Assembly: GCF_937912035.1 (NCBI RefSeq)
Contig: NZ_CALDPF010000032.1
Span: 1-64,000 of the forward strand
Direction: 5' to 3'
Length of the DNA: 64,000 nucleotides
From: an uncultured Bacteroides sp.
GTDB lineage: Bacteria > Bacteroidota > Bacteroidia > Bacteroidales > Bacteroidaceae
Made by a program: the position numbers and the translations under genes. This document shows positions 7,064-15,169 of the stretch, one piece after another; the stretch's first letter is position 1; every line of letters begins with the position of its first letter. The notes under the pieces were generated by a model, which made no database searches, had not been told where the DNA came from, and saw nothing but the letters and a program-made list of their open reading frames with translations.

Positions 7064-9715
7064 ATGAAAATTCAGAAGATTATTGTATTTGTTATGTCTG
7101 TTGGCTATTGTTTATGTGCCAATTCACAAATTGTTAGTATTTCTCCCAATCCGCAGTCAGTCGAATGGTCTGAAGAATCTTTTAAGAAACCGGAAACTAT
7201 AAAACTAGTAGGAGATAAGAGTGCTGATATCGACGCCCTGAATCTTATTAAGCATAATTTATCTGTTTCTGATAAAGGATTGAAACTTGTAATAGGAGAA
7301 AGGGGAGACAGTTCCGTAAAACCATATCTGAAATATATCCCAGCTAAAGAAGAAGGATATTATTTAAAAGTCAGCAATGATGTCATAGTAGTGGCAGGAA
7401 ACGATGAGGCTGGTACATTCTATGGAGTCCAGACATTGTTGCAGTTGATGCAGAACGAAAGTTTTTATTGTGTAACTGTCTCTGATTATCCGGATGTATC
7501 GCAACGAGGAGTGGTTGAAGGTTTTTATGGTAATCCATGGAGCCATAGAGACAGGTTACGTCAGTTTGATTTTTATGGAAAGAATAAACTGAATGTTTAC
7601 ATATATGGTCCGAAAGACGACCCATATCATCGCGAATATTGGCGAAAAGAATATCCGGAAGATAAGGCAAAGGAAATAGCGCAGCTGGCTGAAGTAGCTT
7701 CAAGAAATAAGGTTCATTTTGTTTGGGCTATGCATCCCGGTCAGGATATTAAGTGGAATGAAGAAGATCGTAAAAGTTCTCTCAATAAGCTTGAAAGCAT
7801 GTATAAGCTTGGTGTTCGCTCGTTTGCAGTTTTCTTTGATGATATATTCGGAGAGGAGCAGTCAAAAGCTGATGGCCAAGCCGATTATCTGAATTTCCTT
7901 CAGAAAGAGTTTGTAGAGAAGCATCATGATGTAGCACCTCTTATAATGTGTCCTACTGAGTATAATAAAGGATGGGCCGGAAAAACATATCTGCCGTTGT
8001 TGGGTGACAGGCTTGATAAGAATATTCATATCATGTGGACCGGAAATTCTGTTGTCGATATGATAAACGACGGGGATATGGACTGGATAAACCAGCGTAT
8101 TGACAGGAAAGCGTATATATGGCTGAATTATCCGGTAAACGATTATTGTATTGATCATCTGTTGATGGGACCTACATACGGGAATGACAAGACCATTGCT
8201 TCTAAAGTTGGTGGTTTTGTTTCAAATCCTATGGAATATGCCGAAGCTTCAAAGGTGTCATTGTACAGTATAGCTGATTACACATGGAATATGGAGCAGT
8301 ACGATGAGAATAAATCGTGGGCAGATGCTATGAAAAATCTTATGAGTGATCATTATGAGGCATTCAGAGTATTCTGTGAGCATAATATTGATTTGGGCGC
8401 AAATGGCCACGGATTAAGACGTGAGGGAGAATCTCCGAAGCTCCGTATTTTTATAGATGAGTTGGAAGGAAAGAATGGATCGGCATACAACAAGCTGTTG
8501 CTTGATTCCATTAATAAGGAATTTGACAGGATGATAGAATCGGCTGATGAGCTTTTGTCTTCTAATTCGGAACCGGAACTATTGTCAGAAATCAAACCAT
8601 GGCTCAAAGTAATGAAACTGATAGGTCAGAGAGGCAAACTGGTTATTGATATGTACGAGGCACTGAATGACAAAGATGAAAAGAGATTTGTTGATGATTA
8701 TGAGTCATCTATAAAGCTGGAACAGGAACAAAAGGGAATAATTTCAAGAAACTTTGAAGGTTCTATCAAAAAACCGAATCCGGCAGTAGCAAGTGAGGTG
8801 GTTTCTCCATTTATAACTCGTACTGTCAGATATCTGATACGTCTGTATAAGGAAAACTATACATATCGTACAGATATATTCCCTGTTGAAGTTCTTGAGG
8901 GAGGCAAATATTATATTAAATGTAATGGTATGTGGCTGACTAATGCCAATGCTGACGCAAACCGTGTAGGAGATTTTCCAGTTTGGAAGAAGGAAAAAGA
9001 TATGATTAATCCTCAGCGACAGGAGTGGATAGTTTCTATGGAAGCATTGACAGGCAGATATAAGATAGTTAATGCTCAGGATGGACGATTCCTTACTGAT
9101 GGAGGTACTTTCCGTGTTTCAGAGAACGTGAAATATGATAATGAACTACATTCATTTGACATATATAGAATTAACGGTAAATATGCTATAGTAACTACAT
9201 CAAAGGCCGGTGGAATGATATTTACTGCTGATGAATCAGGAATTAAGACAAAAAAAGCAGACGGACTGAATGAAAAACAATTTGTTTTTGAGTTTGTACC
9301 GGTGGAAAACAATCAGACATCACATCCTGTAATAGAAGATAAAAACTATTATAATGTGATTAATAATGATGGAATGTATCTCACAAATACTAAGGCTTCA
9401 TTACCTGTTTTTGATAATGGCAATAATTCTGTTTCTCAGAAATGGCAGTTGATATTTGATGAAAGAACGGGTCTTTATGAACTCAGAAGTGCGCTGGACG
9501 GACGTAGTGTGGCAGCAAACGCTTATTTTGTGAAAGATGATATAAAATCCGGTAAATCATTTTTCATCTTGCTCGAATCCGGCGGAAATTATTCCATAAG
9601 TGTACATGCAAATGGAAAGGATAAGTATATGATAAAGAATAATAAGTTTCCTATGATGACAGATCAGATTTCCAGATCAGTAAGTTATCTGTATAAATTG
9701 AAACTTGTTGAATAA
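7064..9715 (+). CDS. Secreted GH84 beta-N-acetylglucosaminidase
   Basis: An 883-residue secreted hexosaminidase of family GH84, whose members remove beta-linked GlcNAc by substrate-assisted catalysis. The start at 7064 gives a signal peptide (MKIQKIIVFVMSVGYCLCANSQ region) and follows the promoter. An N-terminal GH20b-like domain leads to the catalytic barrel, beginning GVVEGFYGNPW. The paired catalytic aspartates lie in AVFFDDIFGE near residues 259-260. Beyond about residue 600 there is an extension with two similar segments (KYYIKCNGMWLTNANAD and NYYNVINNDGMYLTNTKAS), suggesting a beta-trefoil or similar carbohydrate-binding fold. This makes the protein longer than the roughly 740 residues I remember for B. 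thetaiotaomicron GH84. Likely substrates are host mucin, N-glycans or hyaluronan-type GlcNAc. Confidence 0.9.
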   Translation: MKIQKIIVFVMSVGYCLCANSQIVSISPNPQSVEWSEESFKKPETIKLVGDKSADIDALNLIKHNLSVSDKGLKLVIGERGDSSVKPYLKYIPAKEEGYYLKVSNDVIVVAGNDEAGTFYGVQTLLQLMQNESFYCVTVSDYPDVSQRGVVEGFYGNPWSHRDRLRQFDFYGKNKLNVYIYGPKDDPYHREYWRKEYPEDKAKEIAQLAEVASRNKVHFVWAMHPGQDIKWNEEDRKSSLNKLESMYKLGVRSFAVFFDDIFGEEQSKADGQADYLNFLQKEFVEKHHDVAPLIMCPTEYNKGWAGKTYLPLLGDRLDKNIHIMWTGNSVVDMINDGDMDWINQRIDRKAYIWLNYPVNDYCIDHLLMGPTYGNDKTIASKVGGFVSNPMEYAEASKVSLYSIADYTWNMEQYDENKSWADAMKNLMSDHYEAFRVFCEHNIDLGANGHGLRREGESPKLRIFIDELEGKNGSAYNKLLLDSINKEFDRMIESADELLSSNSEPELLSEIKPWLKVMKLIGQRGKLVIDMYEALNDKDEKRFVDDYESSIKLEQEQKGIISRNFEGSIKKPNPAVASEVVSPFITRTVRYLIRLYKENYTYRTDIFPVEVLEGGKYYIKCNGMWLTNANADANRVGDFPVWKKEKDMINPQRQEWIVSMEALTGRYKIVNAQDGRFLTDGGTFRVSENVKYDNELHSFDIYRINGKYAIVTTSKAGGMIFTADESGIKTKKADGLNEKQFVFEFVPVENNQTSHPVIEDKNYYNVINNDGMYLTNTKASLPVFDNGNNSVSQKWQLIFDERTGLYELRSALDGRSVAANAYFVKDDIKSGKSFFILLESGGNYSISVHANGKDKYMIKNNKFPMMTDQISRSVSYLYKLKLVE

Positions 9716-9741
9716 GATGGATTACTCAAGTAATATTTAGA

Positions 9742-9787
9742 TAAACGCCCGATGAAAAGTGTTAATAGCTTGTTCATCGGGCGTTTA
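9742..9787. terminator. Bidirectional terminator between the GH84 gene and luxS
   Basis: A 15-bp perfect stem (TAAACGCCCGATGAA at 9742-9756 with its complement at 9773-9787) lies between two convergent genes and is flanked by A/T runs on both sides. Confidence 0.85.
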
Positions 9788-9823
9788 TTATTATATTTGG
9801 ATTTGAATTTGTTCGGGAATAAA

Positions 9824-10303
9824 TTATCCAGGATAATTAAGATTATCTTCTGTAGCCTTTTCCAATACCTCTTCCAGATATTTCTTAGCTTCCCATTTTG
9901 CCATAGGAAGATTCATCATCAGATAGTTACCGCAGTCTTTGGCTGTAGCTCCCGGTACTTCACCCTCATAATCGGCAATGAAACGGAAAGTTTCTATCAT
10001 CAGCGGAAGTATATCTGCCGATTTCAAGTTACCTTTTACTACAAGATAGTTACCTGTGAGGCAACCCATAGGTCCCCAATATATAATCTTGTCTGCCCAT
10101 ACTGGATGGTTGCGAAGGAATGTTGCAGCCAGATGCTCAATTGTGTGGATAGCCGAAGGACTTAATGCAGGTTCACGGTTAGGCTCCTTCATACGGACAT
10201 CGAAAGTGGTTACTGTTTCCGTTCCCACCTTGTCTTGTCTTGATACGTATATTCCGCGTAGCAGACGGATATGGTCTATTGTAAAGCTTGGTATCTTTTC
10301 CAT
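9824..10303 (-). CDS. luxS: S-ribosylhomocysteine lyase LuxS
   Basis: A 159-residue LuxS, the usual length. It converts S-ribosylhomocysteine to homocysteine and the AI-2 precursor DPD. The metal site HTIEHLAATFLRNH and the downstream Cys in AKDCGNY supply the His-His-Cys ligands, and the catalytic Cys lies in GPMGCLTGNY. The N-terminal segment SFTIDHIRLLRGIYVSR is typical. It lies 32 bases downstream of mtnN on the same strand, so the two form an operon for successive steps of S-adenosylhomocysteine recycling. Whether AI-2 acts as a signal here cannot be told from sequence. Confidence 0.97.
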   Translation of the reverse strand: MEKIPSFTIDHIRLLRGIYVSRQDKVGTETVTTFDVRMKEPNREPALSPSAIHTIEHLAATFLRNHPVWADKIIYWGPMGCLTGNYLVVKGNLKSADILPLMIETFRFIADYEGEVPGATAKDCGNYLMMNLPMAKWEAKKYLEEVLEKATEDNLNYPG

Positions 10304-10335
10304 GAGTGAAGAATTAAAAAATTAATAATTAAAAA

Positions 10336-11034
10336 TTATCCAATTCTGTTAGGCAATGCCTTAAGAAATGTTTCTGTCACCTTGAACGAACGGTTAGCCA
10401 TTTCTCCCCAGAAGTTCAGATACTGGTCGAAGTGGTTTTCTGCTCCAGGAGTATCGCTTATTATTCTGAAGCTGATGAACGGAACTTTATACATATAGCA
10501 AATCTGAGCTATTGAAGCAGATTCCATATCTACGGCCAGACCTTCGTGGAAGTTTGATTTTATCTCGTCCAGTTCCTTGCGGTCGGTGATGAATTTGTCG
10601 CCAGTACAGATGAGGCCTCCGTGGATGGCTGTTTCAGTATCAAGAGACATTGCTGTAGTGTAGAGGGTTTCGTTACCTTCGAAGAAAGTAGGCAGTCCTT
10701 GAATCTGTCCGTAGGCATTACCTTCGCCGCACCATACATCGTGATATACAATATTGCGGCTTACAACTACGTCCATTATCTTCAGACAATTGTCTATACC
10801 TCCTGCCACACCGGTACTGATGATACAGTCAGGCTGGAAGTTGTTTATCATTTCCACTGTTCCGGCAGCTGCGTTTACTTTTCCTATACCGCACTGCATC
10901 AGTACTATTTCGTTGCTGTTGATTTTTCCTTCTATGTAGCTGAAAGGACCCTTACTCGATTCTTTTATCTCTGTGAGTTGGTTTGCCAGTTGCTTCTGTT
11001 CGGAAGACATGGCTGTGATAATTCCTATTTTCAT
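10336..11034 (-). CDS. mtnN: 5'-methylthioadenosine/S-adenosylhomocysteine nucleosidase
   Basis: A 232-residue MTA/SAH nucleosidase (Pfs). It cleaves adenine from S-adenosylhomocysteine to give S-ribosylhomocysteine, the substrate of LuxS encoded next to it. The N-terminus MKIGIITAMSSEQK, the TGVAGG motif, the substrate-binding VDMESASIAQ and the catalytic Asp in ISDTPG are all present. It has its own minus-strand TAAATTTG box at 11069-11076. Length and motifs are standard. Confidence 0.96.
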   Translation of the reverse strand: MKIGIITAMSSEQKQLANQLTEIKESSKGPFSYIEGKINSNEIVLMQCGIGKVNAAAGTVEMINNFQPDCIISTGVAGGIDNCLKIMDVVVSRNIVYHDVWCGEGNAYGQIQGLPTFFEGNETLYTTAMSLDTETAIHGGLICTGDKFITDRKELDEIKSNFHEGLAVDMESASIAQICYMYKVPFISFRIISDTPGAENHFDQYLNFWGEMANRSFKVTETFLKALPNRIG

Positions 11035-11068
11035 TCGGTAAATTTGTTCTAATTTTGATTTTCACCGG

Positions 11069-11076
11069 CAAATTTA
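11069..11076 (-). promoter_or_regulatory. mtnN-luxS promoter -7 element (TAAATTTG)
   Basis: A minus-strand TAnnTTTG match 35 bases upstream of the mtnN start, back-to-back with the promoter of the YfhO-family gene at 11100. Confidence 0.5.
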
Positions 11077-11099
11077 CAACATTTCAAGCAGTATTATGT

Positions 11100-11107
11100 T
11101 ATCTTTG
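11100..11107 (+). promoter_or_regulatory. YfhO-family gene promoter -7 element (TATCTTTG)
   Basis: A consensus box 50 bases upstream of the start at 11157. Confidence 0.65.
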
Positions 11108-11156
11108 CCGACTGAATACTAATAGTTTATTTAATTTTTCAATTCTTTGATATAGT

Positions 11157-13646
11157 ATGAATTTATTCAAGAAACTTATTCCGGACATTGTGGCTGTGGT
11201 ATTGTTTGCGGTAATATCGTTCGCATATTTCTTTCCGGCAGTCACCGAAGGACGAATATTGGCCCAGCATGATGCCGTAGCGGGTATCGGCTCTGGTCAG
11301 GAACAAAAGGAGTATCTGGAAAAAACTGGTGAGCGTACCCGTTGGACAAACTCTATTTTCGGAGGTATGCCTACCTATCAGATGTCTCCAAGTTATGATT
11401 CTACCGAAGCTTTGGGATTCATCCAGAAGGTTTATCATCTGTTCCTGCCTACATACGTGTGGTATGTGTTTGTGATGCTCCTAGGTTTTTATATCCTGCT
11501 TCGTGCATTCAACTTCAAGGTATGGCTTTCTGCTCTTGGCGCAATAATATGGGCTTTCTCATCCTATTTCTTTATTATCATTGCGGCAGGACATATATGG
11601 AAATTTGTTACTTTGGCTTATATTCCGCCTACAATAGCCGGTATGGTGCTGGTATATCGTGGAAAATATCTTGCCGGAGGATTGCTCACGGCATTGTTTG
11701 TCGCACTGCAGATAGTTGCAAATCATCCGCAGATGAGTTATTACTTCCTGTTCGTTATGCTGTTTATGGCTGTAGCCTACGGTGTGATGGCTTATAAGGA
11801 AAATAAGCTGAAAGATTTCTTCAAGGCAACCGGAGTGCTTGTCGTGGCAGGTGTGATAGGTGTCTGTATCAATCTTTCTAATCTTTATCACACATATCAG
11901 TACAGCAAGGAGAGTATGCGAGGCAAGAGTGAACTAGTGAAGGAAAACTCAGCCAATCAGACAGGAAGCGGACTTGAACGCGATTATATCACACAGTGGA
12001 GTTATGGTATAGGCGAAACATTCTCGCTGCTTGTACCTAATGTGAAGGGTGGAGCGTCTGTGCCTTTGGCTGCAAATGAGGATGCGATGAAGAAGGCAAA
12101 TCCTATGTATCGTGGGTTGTACTCGCAGTTGGGACAGTACTGGGGCGAACAACCGGGTACTTCAGGTCCGGTTTATGTAGGTGCATTTGTGATGTTCCTT
12201 TTCATCCTTGGATGTTTCATAGTGAAAGGGCCTATGAAATGGGCTCTTATAGTGGGAACAGTCTTCTCTATTGTGCTGTCGTGGGGAAAGAACTTCATGG
12301 GAGTGACAGACTTCTTTATCGATTATGTTCCTATGTACAATAAGTTCCGTGCCGTTTCGTCTATTCTGGTAATTGCGGAATTCACTATTCCTCTGCTTGC
12401 CATCATGGCATTGAAAGAGATAATGGAGCGTCCTTCTGTAATAAAGGAGAATGCGAAAGGATTTTATACCAGTCTGGCACTGACAGGAGGGTTGTCGCTT
12501 CTGTTTGCTTTGGCTCCTCAGGTGTTCTTCCCTTCGTATATTTCCACAATGGAGATGTCAGCTCTTCAGAATGCTATCCCTCAGGACCAGCTTGTTCCTA
12601 TATTGACAAATCTTGAAGAGGTTCGTGTTTCAATATTTACTTCCGATGCATGGCGCAACTTTGTAATTATTCTGATAGGTGTAGCTTTGGTATATGCTTA
12701 TTCGATTGGAAAACTGAAACCGAAGGTTACGGTAGCTCTTATAGCTCTGTTGTGTCTTGTGGATATGTGGAGTGTGAACAAACGCTATCTGTACGACGAG
12801 CAGTTTGTGGCAAAAGGAACTGAGATGAAACCATATCTGGAACCTTCGGAAACGGATAAGGAAATCCTGAAGGACAAATCTTTGGATTACAGAGTATTGA
12901 ACCTGGCTGTAAATACATTCAATGAGAACAATACGGCTTACTGGCATAAGAGTATCGGAGGATATCACGCAGCAAAACTTCGCCGTTATCAGGAGATAAT
13001 TGAGGAACATATCCATGGTGAAATGAACGGTATATTCTCTAAACTATCAGAGGCAGGTGGTGATATGAGTAAGGTTGATCGGAATGCTTTCCCTGTTCTG
13101 AACATGCTTAACACAAGATATTTCATTCTTCCGCTTCAGGACGGAAAGACTGCTCCGGTGTTTAATCCTTATGCTTGTGGAAACGCTTGGTTTGTAGGCG
13201 ATGTGAAATATGTTGACAATGCAAATGATGAGATAGATTCATTGCATGATATTAATCCGCTGCACACGGCAGTTGTTGACAAGAAATTTGCTGAACAGGT
13301 TAAGGTGACTGCCGCTCCAGACTCCCTCAGCTCAATAGTTCTGAAAGAGTATCAGCCTAACGCATTGAAATATGAGGTTGATTCCAAAAATGGTGGGGTA
13401 GTGGTATTTTCGGAAATATATTATCCGGGTTGGATTTCAACTATTGACGGTGAAGAGGTGGAACACGGACGTGCCGACTATATCCTCCGTGCGATGAAGG
13501 TTCCTGCAGGAAAGCATGTTATAGAGTTCAAGTTTGACCCAAAATCGCTTCATGCTACTGAAACCATTGCTTATATAGCATTGGCTTTACTTGCCTTTGG
13601 GTTAATAGCAGTGATAATTTCAGAATATAAAAAGTGTAAATTATAA
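11157..13646 (+). CDS. YfhO-family large membrane protein
   Basis: An 829-residue polytopic inner-membrane protein of the YfhO family. The GT-C-like N-terminal region starts with a membrane helix and the loop ILAQHDAVAGIGSGQE. Some ten further hydrophobic helices follow up to about residue 540. A soluble periplasmic segment holds IYYPGWISTIDGEEV, and a last helix near 805 is followed by a short basic tail. Relatives in Firmicutes take part in glycosylating cell-surface polymers such as lipoteichoic acid. In Bacteroidota the substrate is unknown, so a role in lipid-linked sugar transfer is only inferred. A palindromic repeat array follows directly downstream. Confidence 0.8.
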   Translation: MNLFKKLIPDIVAVVLFAVISFAYFFPAVTEGRILAQHDAVAGIGSGQEQKEYLEKTGERTRWTNSIFGGMPTYQMSPSYDSTEALGFIQKVYHLFLPTYVWYVFVMLLGFYILLRAFNFKVWLSALGAIIWAFSSYFFIIIAAGHIWKFVTLAYIPPTIAGMVLVYRGKYLAGGLLTALFVALQIVANHPQMSYYFLFVMLFMAVAYGVMAYKENKLKDFFKATGVLVVAGVIGVCINLSNLYHTYQYSKESMRGKSELVKENSANQTGSGLERDYITQWSYGIGETFSLLVPNVKGGASVPLAANEDAMKKANPMYRGLYSQLGQYWGEQPGTSGPVYVGAFVMFLFILGCFIVKGPMKWALIVGTVFSIVLSWGKNFMGVTDFFIDYVPMYNKFRAVSSILVIAEFTIPLLAIMALKEIMERPSVIKENAKGFYTSLALTGGLSLLFALAPQVFFPSYISTMEMSALQNAIPQDQLVPILTNLEEVRVSIFTSDAWRNFVIILIGVALVYAYSIGKLKPKVTVALIALLCLVDMWSVNKRYLYDEQFVAKGTEMKPYLEPSETDKEILKDKSLDYRVLNLAVNTFNENNTAYWHKSIGGYHAAKLRRYQEIIEEHIHGEMNGIFSKLSEAGGDMSKVDRNAFPVLNMLNTRYFILPLQDGKTAPVFNPYACGNAWFVGDVKYVDNANDEIDSLHDINPLHTAVVDKKFAEQVKVTAAPDSLSSIVLKEYQPNALKYEVDSKNGGVVVFSEIYYPGWISTIDGEEVEHGRADYILRAMKVPAGKHVIEFKFDPKSLHATETIAYIALALLAFGLIAVIISEYKKCKL

Positions 13647-13655
13647 TCATATTTA

Positions 13656-13743
13656 GCGTAACACGCTCGTGTTACGCCAGTGACACGAATGTGTTACGCG
13701 TGGAACACGGCCGTGCAACGCGCGTGACACGAGCGTGTTACGC
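13656..13743. repeat. Four tandem 22-bp imperfect palindromes
   Basis: Units start at 13656, 13678, 13700 and 13722. Each fits GYGKRACACGnnnGTGYWACGC, so each is a hyphenated inverted repeat around a 2-3 bp centre. The outermost 21 bases (13652-13672 and 13727-13747) are perfect inverted copies, so the whole array can also fold into one long hairpin. It is far more GC-rich than its surroundings and lies between a stop codon and a terminator. It is not a CRISPR array, having no spacers. Function unknown. Confidence 0.9.
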
Positions 13744-13754
13744 TAAATAAATAC

Positions 13755-13797
13755 AGGCGTTTCAAGGATTGTGTTGGTAATAATCCTTAAAACGCCT
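13755..13797. terminator. Bidirectional terminator between the YfhO-family gene and uraH
   Basis: AGGCGTTT (13755-13762) pairs with AAACGCCT (13790-13797), extended inside by AAGGATT with AATCCTT. It serves the convergent YfhO-family and hydroxyisourate hydrolase genes. Confidence 0.8.
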
Positions 13798-13832
13798 TCT
13801 TTCGTATCATTTATGTTTGTGAGCTATATTGG

Positions 13833-14249
13833 TCAGTTTCCTCTATAGGTGGAGTATCCGTAAGGTGAGAGGGTTATAGGTACGTGGTAATGGCTATCGT
13901 CCTTTATCTCGAACACTACCTCAATAAAAGGATAGAATGAGCTTTTGTCCTGCGATTTGAAGTAAGGTTCGGTGTGGAATGTCAGTTTATATATACCTTT
14001 ATTGCCCGATTTATCATTTTGTGGAAGGAAGTCTTTTACCCTGCCGTTAGTATCAGTCACTTTCTCGTCTATTACAGTCCATTGGCTGGCGTTGTTCATT
14101 TTTGAGAGACTTATTTTTACATCCTTTGCAGGGTAGCCTGTATTTATATCGAGAATATGACTTGACAACTGATATTGTTTCTCCTGCGAGAAAACTTGTA
14201 TGGTTGATAATAATGCGAACAGTGTGAATAGTGTTAAGATCTTTCTCAT
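13833..14249 (-). CDS. uraH: Secreted 5-hydroxyisourate hydrolase (transthyretin-like)
   Basis: A 138-residue transthyretin-related protein whose family hydrolyses 5-hydroxyisourate, the product of urate oxidation. After a clear signal peptide (MRKILTLFTLFALLSTIQVFSQ region) comes the family N-terminal strand SSHILDINTGYPAKDV. The C-terminal signature HVPITLSPYGYSTYRG is nearly identical to the enzyme consensus, so activity is likely. The signal peptide would place it in the periplasm. No uricase or OHCU decarboxylase gene lies nearby, so its substrate source is unclear. A minus-strand TATTTTTG box is at 14290-14297. Confidence 0.9.
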   Translation of the reverse strand: MRKILTLFTLFALLSTIQVFSQEKQYQLSSHILDINTGYPAKDVKISLSKMNNASQWTVIDEKVTDTNGRVKDFLPQNDKSGNKGIYKLTFHTEPYFKSQDKSSFYPFIEVVFEIKDDSHYHVPITLSPYGYSTYRGN

Positions 14250-14289
14250 AAGTTTTTGGTTTTAAATGGTTAATGAATTGCTTACGAGA

Positions 14290-14297
14290 CAAAAATA
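14290..14297 (-). promoter_or_regulatory. uraH promoter -7 element (TATTTTTG)
   Basis: A minus-strand TAnnTTTG box 41 bases upstream of the uraH start. Confidence 0.55.
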
Positions 14298-14392
14298 TAT
14301 AAAATTGTAATCATTACAAATTTATAAGCTTGATCTTATTTGTTTTTCGTATTTATTAAGATGTATTTTCAACTTTCGGTTGAAATGTCTGT

Positions 14393-15169
14393 TTATTTTT
14401 TCAAGACTGCTCTGATTACAAACCACAGATGATGAGCTATGGTAGATATATATCCGTAATGATGACACATAATATGGAAACGTTCCATGAGTGAAGCCTT
14501 ATGGTTTTGTGTGGTCATACCTTCGTTCAGATAGTCTATTACAGTAAGCCCTGAATTATGAATACTCCTGCTTTTCTTCATTATACGTATGCACCAGTCG
14601 AAATCGGCAGAGAAACGGTATTTCAGGTTGTATGGCTCATTTACTGCTAGTTCGCGGCGTGCGAAGAAAGCCTGATGGCATACAAGCATACCTTTCTTGA
14701 AACTCTTCCACGTAAGTACTTCCGGAGCCGAAAGGCGTCGCATTCTAATGAAATGTCCGTTTTCGTCAACTATCTGTGTTTCTCCATAAATCACGTCAGG
14801 CAGTGTATCTCCTTTTATACTATGTACCATATAGAACAAAGTATCATCCTCATGCAACTCGTCACCTGCATTGAGAAAACACAGATAGTCACCGGTAGCA
14901 AGTCTGATTCCTTTGTTCATCGCGTCATACAGACCTTTGTCAGGTTCGCTTACCAAGTGCGTTATGTGCTGTCTGTATTTTTCTATTATACCTAGTGTGC
15001 CGTCTTTTGAGCCGCCGTCAACTATAATGTACTCCACATTCTTGTACGATTGGGTAATGACACTCTGTATAGTGTCTTCCAATACCTTTTCGGCATTATA
15101 CGTTACTGTGATAATGCTGAATTTAGGATGTTGATGCTGTATGTGATAATTTGAAGTGGTATTATACAT
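14393..15169 (-). CDS. Family 2 glycosyltransferase
   Basis: A 258-residue GT-A-fold glycosyltransferase. The N-terminus FSIITVTYNAEKVLEDTI with the YIIVDGGSKDGT nucleotide-binding motif is classical GT2, and FLNAGDEL supplies the metal-binding acidic motif. It is similar in layout to WcaA/WcaE-type transferases. It overlaps the upstream GT4 gene by 8 bp, so the two are translated together. It is the last gene of the minus-strand glycan cluster. Donor and acceptor sugars cannot be read from sequence. Confidence 0.85.
   Translation of the reverse strand: MYNTTSNYHIQHQHPKFSIITVTYNAEKVLEDTIQSVITQSYKNVEYIIVDGGSKDGTLGIIEKYRQHITHLVSEPDKGLYDAMNKGIRLATGDYLCFLNAGDELHEDDTLFYMVHSIKGDTLPDVIYGETQIVDENGHFIRMRRLSAPEVLTWKSFKKGMLVCHQAFFARRELAVNEPYNLKYRFSADFDWCIRIMKKSRSIHNSGLTVIDYLNEGMTTQNHKASLMERFHIMCHHYGYISTIAHHLWFVIRAVLKK

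Noticed and set aside
9752..10165. A 137-residue plus-strand frame over luxS
   Set aside because: It begins inside the bidirectional terminator and is antisense to luxS, whose active-site motifs are intact.
13656..13743. CRISPR array
   Set aside because: The 22-bp units are contiguous without spacers, and no cas genes are present.
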